From Limnochordia bacterium (lineage in GTDB: Bacteria > Bacillota > Limnochordia > Darwinibacteriales > SLO01): a stretch of 6,420 nucleotides of DNA. The stretch spans positions 1 through 6,420 of the forward strand of contig SLOG01000145.1 in the NCBI GenBank assembly GCA_007132635.1, written 5' to 3'. The notes under the pieces were generated by a model. It made no database searches. It was given only the letters and a program-made list of their open reading frames with translations, and was not told the origin of the DNA. A program made the translations under genes and the position numbers. Below, in pieces: positions 1 to 5,440 of the stretch (position 1 is its first letter; every line of letters starts with the position of its first letter).

Positions 1-627
1 CTCGACGAAGCCGGCTTAACGGTTGGTTCGGATGGCTGGCGTGTGCGTCCGGATGGCGAGCCTCTCCGCGTTGAGCTGCTGGCATCATCGGATTGGGCTA
101 ACCACTTGGACATCGCCGAGCTTATCGAGGACTACTGGGAGTCCGTGAATGTCCATGTGGATATCCAGGCCGTCAGCTTCGAACGCCGTTCGCAGTTGGA
201 GGCGGCCCTCAACTTTGAGGTGACGATGTGGAAAGTGGATAACCTCGTGTACCCGACGTATCTTGAGTCGGCACGCGGCTTCATGACCGCTGTAGCCCAA
301 GCTCCTTACGTGCCGGCCAATGCCTGGTGGGATTGGGTCAACAGTGACGGCGACACAGGGGTAGAACCGCCGGAGTGGTTCCTGGAAGACAATGAACTGT
401 TCCGTGAAATCCTCCGCGTGACCGATGAGGAAGAGCGGGATGCTCTAACTCTGCAGCTGTGGGAGCGCTACTACGAGGACCTCTGGACTATCGGTGTCGT
501 TCAGGAAGTGCCGAGTCCCATTGTGGTCGCCAATCGTTTGAAGAACGTTCCTGAAGTAGCCATTAATGTGTGGCCGCTCCGCACCCCGGTGAATGCTGGC
601 GTGCCGCAGTGGTATATTGAAGAATAG
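1..627 (+). CDS. ABC transporter solute-binding protein, family 5 (SBP_bac_5), C-terminal part only
   Basis: The reading frame is open from base 1 and ends at TAG 625-627, giving 208 residues of a protein whose N-terminus lies left of the window; the first internal ATG/GTG is not a real start. The opening residues LDEAGL, followed a few residues on by RPDGEPLRVEL, are the hallmark of the C-terminal lobe of oligopeptide/dipeptide-type (OppA/DppA family) solute-binding proteins. These have a helix naming the 'ready' lobe followed by a D-G-x-P-L strand. The LPS-anchored or secreted N-terminal half with its lipobox is not visible. The tail WPLRTPVNAGVPQWYIEE is the usual aromatic-rich terminus. 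Family members capture peptides, opines, nickel or oligosaccharides outside the cell for an ABC importer. The ligand cannot be read here, and the FAD oxidoreductase and UroD-like neighbours favour an organic substrate over nickel. Family assignment is strong; ligand unknown. Confidence 0.85.
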   Translation, partial: LDEAGLTVGSDGWRVRPDGEPLRVELLASSDWANHLDIAELIEDYWESVNVHVDIQAVSFERRSQLEAALNFEVTMWKVDNLVYPTYLESARGFMTAVAQAPYVPANAWWDWVNSDGDTGVEPPEWFLEDNELFREILRVTDEEERDALTLQLWERYYEDLWTIGVVQEVPSPIVVANRLKNVPEVAINVWPLRTPVNAGVPQWYIEE

Positions 628-638
628 TTGGCGGGAAT

Positions 639-663
639 GAGAAGGGGGCATCGCCTCCTTCTC
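639..663 (+). other. Strong intergenic hairpin after the SBP gene, possible attenuator or processing site
   Basis: GAGAAGGGGGC (639-649) pairs with GCCTCCTTCTC (653-663) as an 11-bp stem with one G-T wobble and a three-base loop ATC. It starts 11 bases after the SBP stop codon. The bases after the stem (CTTGGTCC) do not form a T-run, so it is not a convincing intrinsic terminator. A partial terminator or an mRNA-stabilising 3' hairpin is typical downstream of solute-binding protein genes, where it keeps the binding protein more abundant than the products downstream. Structure is seen; role is inferred. Confidence 0.5.
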
Positions 664-692
664 CTTGGTCCAGAGCAGCTAGGAGGATAACC

Positions 693-2417
693 ATGCGAGA
701 AGTTCATCACAAGACCCAGTTGTGCGTTGTAGGCGGTGGCCTGGCAGGTATGTCGGCAGCGATTGCGGCAGCCCGGCGCGGGACGAAAGTCGTGCTGATG
801 CAGGATCGGCCGGTGTTTGGCGGCAACGCTTCATCGGAGGTTCGTATGTGGGTCTGCGGTGCTCACGGGGACAACAATCGAGAGACGGGACTGATTGAGG
901 AGTTTGCGTTGGAGAACCTGTACCGGAATCCCACGAGCAACTACTCCATTTGGGACAGCGTTTTGTACGAAAAGGTCAAATTCGAGGACAACATTACCGT
1001 CCTGCTGAACTGCACGTGCACGGAATTGGATATGGATGGTGACCGAATTCGGCAGATCAAGGGATGGCAGATGACTGCGGAAACGTGGCACACTGTCGAG
1101 GCCGACCTGTTTGCGGACTGTTCGGGAGACAGTATCCTGGCCCCCCTGTCGGGCGCCGAATTTCGAGTGGGCCGCGAGGCTTGCAGCGAATACGATGAGT
1201 CCATCGAGCCGGAGAAAGCCGACAGCCAGACTATGGGCCTCAGTCTGCTGATTCAGGCCCGCGAGACTGATGGACTGCAGACGTTCATCCCGCCGACTTG
1301 GGCTTACGTGTATGAATCCGACGCCGACCTGCCTCATCGAGGCCACGATCTACTGAGGACAAACTTCTGGTGGATCGAGCTCGGCGGCGATCGAGATAGT
1401 ATCCATGATACCGAAGAAATCCGAGATGAGCTTTTGAAGGTTGCGTTTGGCGTGTGGGACCACATGAAAAACCGTGGTGATCATGGGGCCGACAACTGGA
1501 CCCTTGAGTGGATGGGTTTTCTGCCAGGCAAGCGCGAGAGCCGCCGCTATGTAGGCGACTATGTGCTTAATCAGAATGATGTGCGTGCGGAAGGCAGATT
1601 TGACGACATAGCCGCCTATGGAGGGTGGACGATGGATGACCATCATCCCGCCGGCATTAACTATCCCGGTGAACCGACAATCTTCCATCCTGCACCGTCG
1701 CCGTTTGGTATACCGTACCGCAGTATGTACTCCCGCAACATCGCCAACCTTTTCTGTGCCGGCCGCAACATCAGCACGAGTCATGCTGCGCTCAGCGCAA
1801 CTCGTGTCATGGCTACATGCGCAACAGTCGGCCAGGCTGTGGGAACGGCGGCGGCAGTGGCTGCGCGGGACGGACTGACGCCGCGCGGAGTCTATGAGCA
1901 AGGAGTTCATGAACTGCAGCAGATGCTTATGGAAGATGATTGCTATCTGCCATTTACCCGGCGAACTGTGCCCAAGCTGACCGCGGAAGCGAAGATCACG
2001 GCCGAGATAGGCAACCCAGAAAACCTTCGCAGCGGATACGATCGGCCGATTGGGCGGTCGCTCAATGCGTGGGAGGCTCCGGTGGGCACACCAGTCACTT
2101 ACAGCTTTGGTTCGCTCCAGCATGTCAAAGGCATTCGCCTTGTTCTAGACAGCCATCTCAACCGCCCTGACCACAACATGCCCTGTAATTACCCGCGCAA
2201 TCGTCCGCCAGCGTCAGTACCGAAGACCATGATCAAGTCGTTTATTGTTGAAATTCAGGATGAGCACGATCGCTGGCACACGGTACTGCGGGAAGAGAAC
2301 AACTACCAGCGTCTCGTGCGCCATTCGCTGGGTGTACGCGGCAAGGCGATTAGGCTTATCCCCAGAAGCACGTGGGGGCAAGACACAGCGCGAGTGTTTG
2401 CGTGGGATGTCTACTGA
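693..2417 (+). CDS. FAD-dependent oxidoreductase (FAD_oxidored family) with C-terminal beta-sandwich-like domain
   Basis: This is a 574-residue predicted cytoplasmic flavoprotein; no signal peptide is visible. AGGAGG (681-686) lies six bases before ATG 693, fixing the start. Residues 9-38 form a Rossmann beta-alpha-beta fold with GGGLAG (14-19) that binds the FAD ADP moiety. It is followed by RPVFGGNASSEVRMW (39-53), the signature of the FAD_oxidored (PF12831-type) family. CAGRNISTSHAALSATRV (about 354-371) is the second FAD-contact segment. From about residue 425 the protein changes character: a run with NLRSGYDRP, NAWEAP, IRLVLDSHLNRP and F-x-VEIQD resembles a discoidin/galactose-binding-like beta-sandwich, extending to the end. 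The next gene begins 26 bases later, suggesting co-transcription with the UroD-like gene. Proteins of this family often sit in carbohydrate-use clusters of environmental bacteria, but the reaction is not established. I infer substrate oxidation linked to whatever the upstream binding protein imports. Confidence 0.88.
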   Translation: MREVHHKTQLCVVGGGLAGMSAAIAAARRGTKVVLMQDRPVFGGNASSEVRMWVCGAHGDNNRETGLIEEFALENLYRNPTSNYSIWDSVLYEKVKFEDNITVLLNCTCTELDMDGDRIRQIKGWQMTAETWHTVEADLFADCSGDSILAPLSGAEFRVGREACSEYDESIEPEKADSQTMGLSLLIQARETDGLQTFIPPTWAYVYESDADLPHRGHDLLRTNFWWIELGGDRDSIHDTEEIRDELLKVAFGVWDHMKNRGDHGADNWTLEWMGFLPGKRESRRYVGDYVLNQNDVRAEGRFDDIAAYGGWTMDDHHPAGINYPGEPTIFHPAPSPFGIPYRSMYSRNIANLFCAGRNISTSHAALSATRVMATCATVGQAVGTAAAVAARDGLTPRGVYEQGVHELQQMLMEDDCYLPFTRRTVPKLTAEAKITAEIGNPENLRSGYDRPIGRSLNAWEAPVGTPVTYSFGSLQHVKGIRLVLDSHLNRPDHNMPCNYPRNRPPASVPKTMIKSFIVEIQDEHDRWHTVLREENNYQRLVRHSLGVRGKAIRLIPRSTWGQDTARVFAWDVY

Positions 2418-2428
2418 TAGACTGATAG
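2413..2428 (+). repeat. Perfect tandem 8-bp duplication spanning a stop codon
   Basis: ACTGATAG occurs twice back to back (2413-2420 and 2421-2428). The first copy contains the oxidoreductase stop TGA and an immediately following in-frame TAG, so the gene ends in a double stop. It looks like a slippage duplication in the short intergenic space; no function is implied. Confidence 0.6.
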
Positions 2429-2443
2429 TAGGGGTGATGAGCA

Positions 2444-3562
2444 GTGACAAACCGAGAACGTCTCCTAGCGGTTCTAGACGGGCAGTCAGTAGATCGGGTG
2501 CCTATGTGGCTCCTGTTTCCTTACCATCCGACCTCGTATTATGTGGATGTGCGCCGCAGTCCGCGTTACTGGCCGATCTATGAACGGTCCAAAGAGCGGG
2601 CTGTCATGCTCAATCGCCGCAATCCCCGAGTGAACCTGTATCCTGCGGTAACAGGCGACACAGAGGAGTGGACGGAGAACGGCGAATGTATAACAAGGCA
2701 GCATTGGCGGTATCGCGACATCCACCTCTACTCCGATGTGATTCGAGGCTCCGGGACCACTCGCCTGAAGAAGCTGTTAGATTCCGATGCCGATCTAGAG
2801 CAGTTGGCTAGGCTGCCAGTCGAAACAGATCCAGCTGCCGTTCATCGGCAGCTGGATGCTTGGCTGCCTCAGTACTTGGGGGAGAAACGCGAGTTTCCTG
2901 TACATTACGGCTCTATGATGCTTGATCTTGGAGAACCGATTAACTTTCTTTACCAACAGTCTAATCTTGAGAGTTTTTCCATCTGGTCGCTGACGCAAAG
3001 CGACCGCATTGTGGGACTTTTAGAGCAGTACATGCGGCATAAACGGGCTGTCTACACGTACTGTCTCGAGCGTGACTTGGCTGATGTCTATTTCATGGTC
3101 GGAAGTGAACTGGCGTCTCCTCCACTTGTAAGCCGAAGAACCTTTCAGAAGTGGATCGTACCCTACGGCAAAGAACTCGTCGACCTTATCCACAGCTACG
3201 ACAAAAAGGTGATCATGCATTACCATGGGCAGATCAAATCTATTTTGGAGGACTTCCTGACTATGGGACCGGACGGCCTGCATACTGTTGAAGCCCCACC
3301 CGTAGGTGACTGCACGCTGGATGAGGCTTTTTCAGTGTTGGGGGATGCTGTCACGCTTATCGGCAATGTCCAGTACGATTGTTTTCGCTCTTATTCTGTT
3401 GAAGAGATGGCTGACGAAGTGCGCCGAATCATTGACGAGGCAGCGGGACGGCGATTTATCTTGTCTCCGACAGCCGGTCCCTTTGACGCCGATATCTCCC
3501 CCTCTATGGTGCAGAACTACCTGGCATTTCTCGATACAGGGTGGGCCTACGGCAAGTATTAA
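2444..3562 (+). CDS. Uroporphyrinogen decarboxylase-fold protein, methyltransferase-like branch (not haem HemE)
   Basis: This 372-residue cytoplasmic TIM-barrel protein starts at GTG 2444, preceded by AGGGGT (2430-2435) eight bases upstream. The ATG at 2437 is in another frame. The N-terminus TNRERLLAVLDGQSVDRVPMW is typical of PF01208 proteins related to MtaA/MtbA and other corrinoid methyltransferases. Further family marks are GSELASPPLVSRRTFQKWIVPYGK (219-242, key residues E222, P226, F234, P240), MHYHGQI (258-264), E283 in TVEAPPVGD and GNVQ (307-310). MtaA-type enzymes bind zinc with His-x-Cys plus a distal Cys. Here the first site is His259-Tyr-His261, and the distal segment SPTAGP (341-346) has no Cys, so zinc-thiol chemistry of the classical kind is doubtful. 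It lacks the features of haem-pathway HemE and has no haem genes around it. The gene closes the unit with the SBP and FAD oxidoreductase. Fold and family are secure; the reaction is unknown. Confidence 0.88.
   Translation: MTNRERLLAVLDGQSVDRVPMWLLFPYHPTSYYVDVRRSPRYWPIYERSKERAVMLNRRNPRVNLYPAVTGDTEEWTENGECITRQHWRYRDIHLYSDVIRGSGTTRLKKLLDSDADLEQLARLPVETDPAAVHRQLDAWLPQYLGEKREFPVHYGSMMLDLGEPINFLYQQSNLESFSIWSLTQSDRIVGLLEQYMRHKRAVYTYCLERDLADVYFMVGSELASPPLVSRRTFQKWIVPYGKELVDLIHSYDKKVIMHYHGQIKSILEDFLTMGPDGLHTVEAPPVGDCTLDEAFSVLGDAVTLIGNVQYDCFRSYSVEEMADEVRRIIDEAAGRRFILSPTAGPFDADISPSMVQNYLAFLDTGWAYGKY
2829..2857 (+). repeat. Perfect 12-bp inverted repeat inside the UroD-like gene
   Basis: ATCCAGCTGCCG (2829-2840) is exactly complementary to CGGCAGCTGGAT (2846-2857) across a five-base loop TTCAT. 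It encodes about residues 129-138 (DPAAVHRQLD) of the UroD-like protein. No T-run follows, so it is not an intrinsic terminator. It may be a pause, mRNA-stability or protein-binding element, or a coincidence of codon choice. Confidence 0.7.
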
Positions 3563-3588
3563 AAGGCAAGTTTTCTCCACGTTTCTCT

Positions 3589-3616
3589 GACAGTGTCTGC
3601 GGACGCTGTCTTTTTT
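3589..3616 (+). terminator. Rho-independent terminator closing the SBP/FAD/UroD-like unit
   Basis: GACAGTGTC (3589-3597) pairs with GACGCTGTC (3602-3610), a nine-bp stem with one T-G wobble and a four-base loop TGCG. It is followed at once by six T residues (3611-3616). It starts 26 bases after the UroD-like stop codon. There is no matching A-run on the left, so it acts on the + strand only. It separates the catabolic unit from the nickel/Lar unit. Confidence 0.92.
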
Positions 3617-3726
3617 CTGTTGCGGGCAGGAGATACTCTCTTCACGGAGAAACCTATCCATGTTGTGGCACAAATTAGGCAAGACGTGTTACGATTACCG
3701 CAGGGGCAAAGGAGGATGATTGCAGA
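3617..3726 (+). promoter_or_regulatory. Promoter/leader region of the nikK-lar operon (candidate signals only)
   Basis: This stretch must drive the downstream operon because a terminator sits directly before it. Visible signals are weak. TGTTACGAT (3687-3695) resembles an extended -10 (TGn plus TACGAT, four of six matches) with no good -35. TTGTGGCACAA (3663-3673) is a perfect 5-1-5 palindrome that could be an operator. TGGCAC (3666-3671) followed by AGGC (3677-3680) keeps the GG-N10-GC spacing of a sigma-54 promoter, but the -12 half is poor. TGCGG (3621-3625) and CCGCA (3698-3702) could close a leader RNA stem. No recognisable NikR site, cobalamin riboswitch or NiCo riboswitch was found by eye. 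AAGGAGG (3709-3715) is the nikK ribosome binding site. Confidence 0.3.
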
Positions 3727-4413
3727 ATGCTGAACACACGAGTCGGTTATGTCGCGATTTTGTTGGGGTTTCTGCTGTTAAGTGCAGGTGTAGGCCAGGC
3801 TCACTACCTATGGTTGGAAGGACCGGCCATTGCTGCCGAGGACGAACAGGTGCAGGTAGAGGTTCACTGGGGTCACCTCGGTGATGAAGGTGGAATAACG
3901 GACGTCAATGTTTACTCGCGTAGGCCGGATGGTAGGCGAGAGGTCCTAAAAGCTTTCGACCGTGAGAATTACCAGGCGGTGACCTTGCAACTGTCGGGAC
4001 CAGGCGATTATTGGCTGTACACAGTCAGGCCTCCATCGGTCTACCAAAGGACTCTCGGTCATTTCAGCGCCAAACATTTGCTCCGAGTTGGCTATACCGA
4101 CGATGCTGCTTGGGAGAAGCCTGTGGGTACCCTCCTAGAGGTCGTGCCGCTGGCCCATCCGCACTCACTTGACGACGGTGACGTCCTGCCCGTACGGATC
4201 CTGTTTGAGGGATCCCCGTTGGTGGGCGCCGTTGTGACCCACGTCAATGTCGAAGGCATCCAGGATACAGTATTGACTGACGACGCTGGTGAGGTGCTGC
4301 TGACTGTTGTCGACGGCGCACAGCTTATTGCTGCCAGCCACGAGACTCCGGCAGTGGGTGAAGAGGATTATGATCTTGAGGGTTATACCGCTGTTTTGTA
4401 TCTGAATTTGTGA
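3727..4413 (+). CDS. nikK: DUF4198-type secreted nickel-uptake component (NikK-like)
   Basis: This 228-residue exported protein begins at ATG 3727 with AAGGAGG (3709-3715) eleven bases upstream, a slightly long spacing; no better in-frame start exists. Residues 1-25 are a clear signal peptide: R5, a hydrophobic core from about 8 to 22, and the cleavage motif GQA. The predicted mature protein therefore begins His26-Tyr-Leu-Trp. The rest is beta-rich and matches DUF4198 proteins: GPGDYWLYT (about 95-103), G-T-L-L-E-V-V-P-L-AHPHSLDDGD (about 134-151), a 'GSPLVGAVV' strand and a closing TDDAGEV/EGYTAVLYL pattern. DUF4198 proteins accompany nickel/cobalt ECF transporters, where NikK and NikL replace the small NikN subunit. 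They are thought to act outside the membrane in metal capture or presentation. nikM starts 19 bases downstream. The closing segment after residue 200 shows no membrane anchor. The family call is firm; nickel specificity is inferred from the lar neighbours. Confidence 0.8.
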   Translation: MLNTRVGYVAILLGFLLLSAGVGQAHYLWLEGPAIAAEDEQVQVEVHWGHLGDEGGITDVNVYSRRPDGRREVLKAFDRENYQAVTLQLSGPGDYWLYTVRPPSVYQRTLGHFSAKHLLRVGYTDDAAWEKPVGTLLEVVPLAHPHSLDDGDVLPVRILFEGSPLVGAVVTHVNVEGIQDTVLTDDAGEVLLTVVDGAQLIAASHETPAVGEEDYDLEGYTAVLYLNL

Positions 4414-4417
4414 GAGC

Positions 4418-4425
4418 AGGGAGGT
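4418..4425 (+). promoter_or_regulatory. Ribosome binding site fixing the TTG start of nikM
   Basis: AGGGAGGT sits seven bases before TTG 4433, an ideal distance, just after the nikK stop codon. No in-frame ATG or GTG lies nearby upstream. The next in-frame alternative, GTG 4454, would remove the Met-His metal-binding end of the protein. Confidence 0.85.
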
Positions 4426-4432
4426 CAAGGCT

Positions 4433-5032
4433 TTGCACCTACCTGATGGTCTTGTGTCGGCACCGTTGGCCGGTGCCGGCCTCACCGTTTCTGCTATACT
4501 AACCGTTTGGGCCGCTCGCTCTCTTCGCGCAGACGAACTGCCGCGTCTCTCTATGGTAACCAGCGCGCTATTCGTGGGCTCGTTGTTTCACATCCCTCTT
4601 ATGGGTACATCCGTACACTTCACTCTAGTGGGGCTGGCAGGCATTCTGCTTGGCAGGCGAAGTTTCCTCAGTGTCGCAGTGGCGGTATTATTCCAGTTTG
4701 TTTTCTTTCGCCATGGAGGCTTGGCGGTTTGGGGCTTGAACACTCTGCACATGGGCCTAGGGGCGCTAGCTGGTGCCTACGCGTTTGCCCGATTTCGCGG
4801 TTTGGGGCTGCGGTGGGCTCCTTTTGCTGCCGGTTGGGTATCGGCGGTCGTCAAGGTGGGAGCCTTTTCCGGCACTCTGCTGCTGGCAGACTTCCCCGCA
4901 GCGGCTGCTGCCACGGTGTTAGTCGCTCACGGCCCTGTAATCGCTCTGGAAGGCCTCTTAATAGGCCTCGTTGTGAGCGGCTTGCAAAGAGCGAAGGCAG
5001 GTGATATCATTGATGCCAGTAAAAATCGGTAG
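4433..5032 (+). CDS. nikM: CbiM/NikM family membrane substrate-binding component of an ECF-type nickel (or cobalt) transporter
   Basis: This 199-residue polytopic membrane protein is nearly all hydrophobic segments separated by short loops. It starts at TTG 4433, giving MHLPDG, the invariant beginning of CbiM/NikM. In the solved NikM2 structure, nickel is held by the N-terminal amine of Met1, His2 and a histidine in the GTSxH loop. Here these are Met1, His2 and His62 (MGTSVH). Other family marks are FFRHGGLAVWGLNTLHMGLG (91-110) and AHGPVIALEGLLIGLVV (165-181). Family members are usually about 200-230 residues, so this is a stand-alone M protein with no fused N domain. Its stop overlaps nikL by 20 bases, and nikK ends 19 bases upstream. 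In an ECF transporter, M works with a T subunit (NikQ) and ATPase (NikO), neither of which is present here. Nickel rather than cobalt is inferred from larE and larB directly downstream. Confidence 0.92.
   Translation: MHLPDGLVSAPLAGAGLTVSAILTVWAARSLRADELPRLSMVTSALFVGSLFHIPLMGTSVHFTLVGLAGILLGRRSFLSVAVAVLFQFVFFRHGGLAVWGLNTLHMGLGALAGAYAFARFRGLGLRWAPFAAGWVSAVVKVGAFSGTLLLADFPAAAAATVLVAHGPVIALEGLLIGLVVSGLQRAKAGDIIDASKNR
4456..4480 (+). other. Stable hairpin at codons 8-16 of nikM
   Basis: GTCGGCACCG (4456-4465) pairs with CGGTGCCGGC (4471-4480) in a ten-bp stem with one T-G wobble and a five-base loop TTGGC. The stem begins 21 bases after the TTG start codon. A GC-rich hairpin this close to a weak start could affect ribosome loading or mRNA decay, but it may simply reflect GC-rich alanine/glycine codons. 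Confidence 0.45.
4999..5004 (+). promoter_or_regulatory. Ribosome binding site deciding the nikL start
   Basis: AGGTGA lies eight bases before ATG 5013, inside the 3' end of nikM. The longer option GTG 5001 would have only GAAGG about three bases before it and overlaps this site, so ATG 5013 is preferred. Confidence 0.6.
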
Positions 5033-5432
5033 TCTCTGTGTGATCGTTTTGCTCTCTTTGGTCAGCCTGCCAGGTCAAGCCCATCGAATGCTGCTGCAAC
5101 AAGAAGGCGAGAAGATTTGTGCCGTCTACGACGACGGAACGACGGCATCGCTGGCGCGGCTGTACGCCTATAATGCATCGGATGTTCTGGTAGATCAAGG
5201 ATTCAGCGACGAGGCTGGCTGTTGGGTGTTATCCGATGATGCTGCAGTCTATGTTGTGGCGACCGATGGTCTAGGCCATCGAGCTGTATTAGAGCTGGGA
5301 ACAGAGACTGGTGAGATCAACCGTTGGGTGCGTTCGGTGGTCGGCGTCTTCGTGCTGCTGGGTTTGGGCTTTGGCCTGCCGCGTGTGCTGAGTCGGCGCA
5401 GCCGCCTATCGGCAGGAGGAAAGGATGGATAG
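5013..5432 (+). CDS. nikL: Small signal-peptide protein with C-terminal membrane anchor, NikL-like nickel-uptake component
   Basis: This is a 139-residue protein if started at ATG 5013 (143 from GTG 5001). Residues 1-23 are a signal peptide (K4, hydrophobic 8-20, cleavage motif GQA), so the mature end would be His24-Arg-Met-Leu. The middle (about 24-100) is a small beta domain with DDGTTA, a 'VLVDQGFSDEAGCWVL' turn and two cysteines, Cys36 and Cys70, that could form a disulfide. A membrane helix at about 106-125 (VRSVVGVFVLLGLGFGL) is followed by basic RVLSRRSR, placing the C-terminus in the cytoplasm. An N-terminal signal plus C-terminal anchor is the NikL layout, and the pattern of metal-type binding domain, DGT and DEAG resembles carboxypeptidase-like folds in CbiL/NikL proteins. 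It overlaps nikM by 20 bases, implying translational coupling, and ends eight bases before larE. Sequence conservation of NikL is low, so the call rests on layout and position. A CbiN/NikN replacement role is inferred. Confidence 0.65.
   Translation: MPVKIGSLCVIVLLSLVSLPGQAHRMLLQQEGEKICAVYDDGTTASLARLYAYNASDVLVDQGFSDEAGCWVLSDDAAVYVVATDGLGHRAVLELGTETGEINRWVRSVVGVFVLLGLGFGLPRVLSRRSRLSAGGKDG
5414..5419 (+). promoter_or_regulatory. AGGAGG motif near the larE start, oddly placed
   Basis: This perfect AGGAGG lies 21 bases before ATG 5441 (larE) but only five bases before ATG 5425, which is in a different frame and stops at TGA 5518-5520 after 31 codons. For larE, GGAAAGGAT (5418-5426) could serve TTG 5435 at about eight bases, or ATAGG (5429-5433) could serve ATG 5441 at seven. 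The true larE start is therefore 5435 or 5441. Confidence 0.5.
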
Positions 5433-5440
5433 GCTTGGAC

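Noticed and set aside
831..1346. 171-residue antisense open frame
   Set aside because: It is a shadow of the conserved N-terminal half of the FAD oxidoreductase with no family features.
1350..2123. 257-residue antisense open frame under the FAD oxidoreductase
   Set aside because: It mirrors the codon pattern of the real gene, shows no recognisable domain and has no upstream signals.
3617..3726. Cobalamin or NiCo riboswitch ahead of nikK
   Set aside because: The leader is too short for a cobalamin riboswitch, and no conserved box of either class was seen.
4951..4968. Two AGGCCT palindromes separated by six bases within nikM
   Set aside because: The stem is only six bp and AGGCCT is self-complementary; this is expected by chance in GC-rich coding DNA.
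4507..5004. 165-residue open frame overlapping nikM
   Set aside because: It is Arg/Ser/His-rich shadow coding in another frame of a clear NikM gene with no ribosome binding site of its own.
5001..5012. GTG 5001 as start of nikL
   Set aside because: Its only upstream purine motif is about three bases away, whereas ATG 5013 has AGGTGA at eight bases and yields a cleaner signal peptide.
5324..5440. Longer larE start extending upstream into nikL
   Set aside because: The extra N-terminal 39 residues are rich in Arg, Gly and Ala, read out of frame through the nikL membrane anchor, and have no counterpart in LarE; starting at 5441 gives the normal family length.
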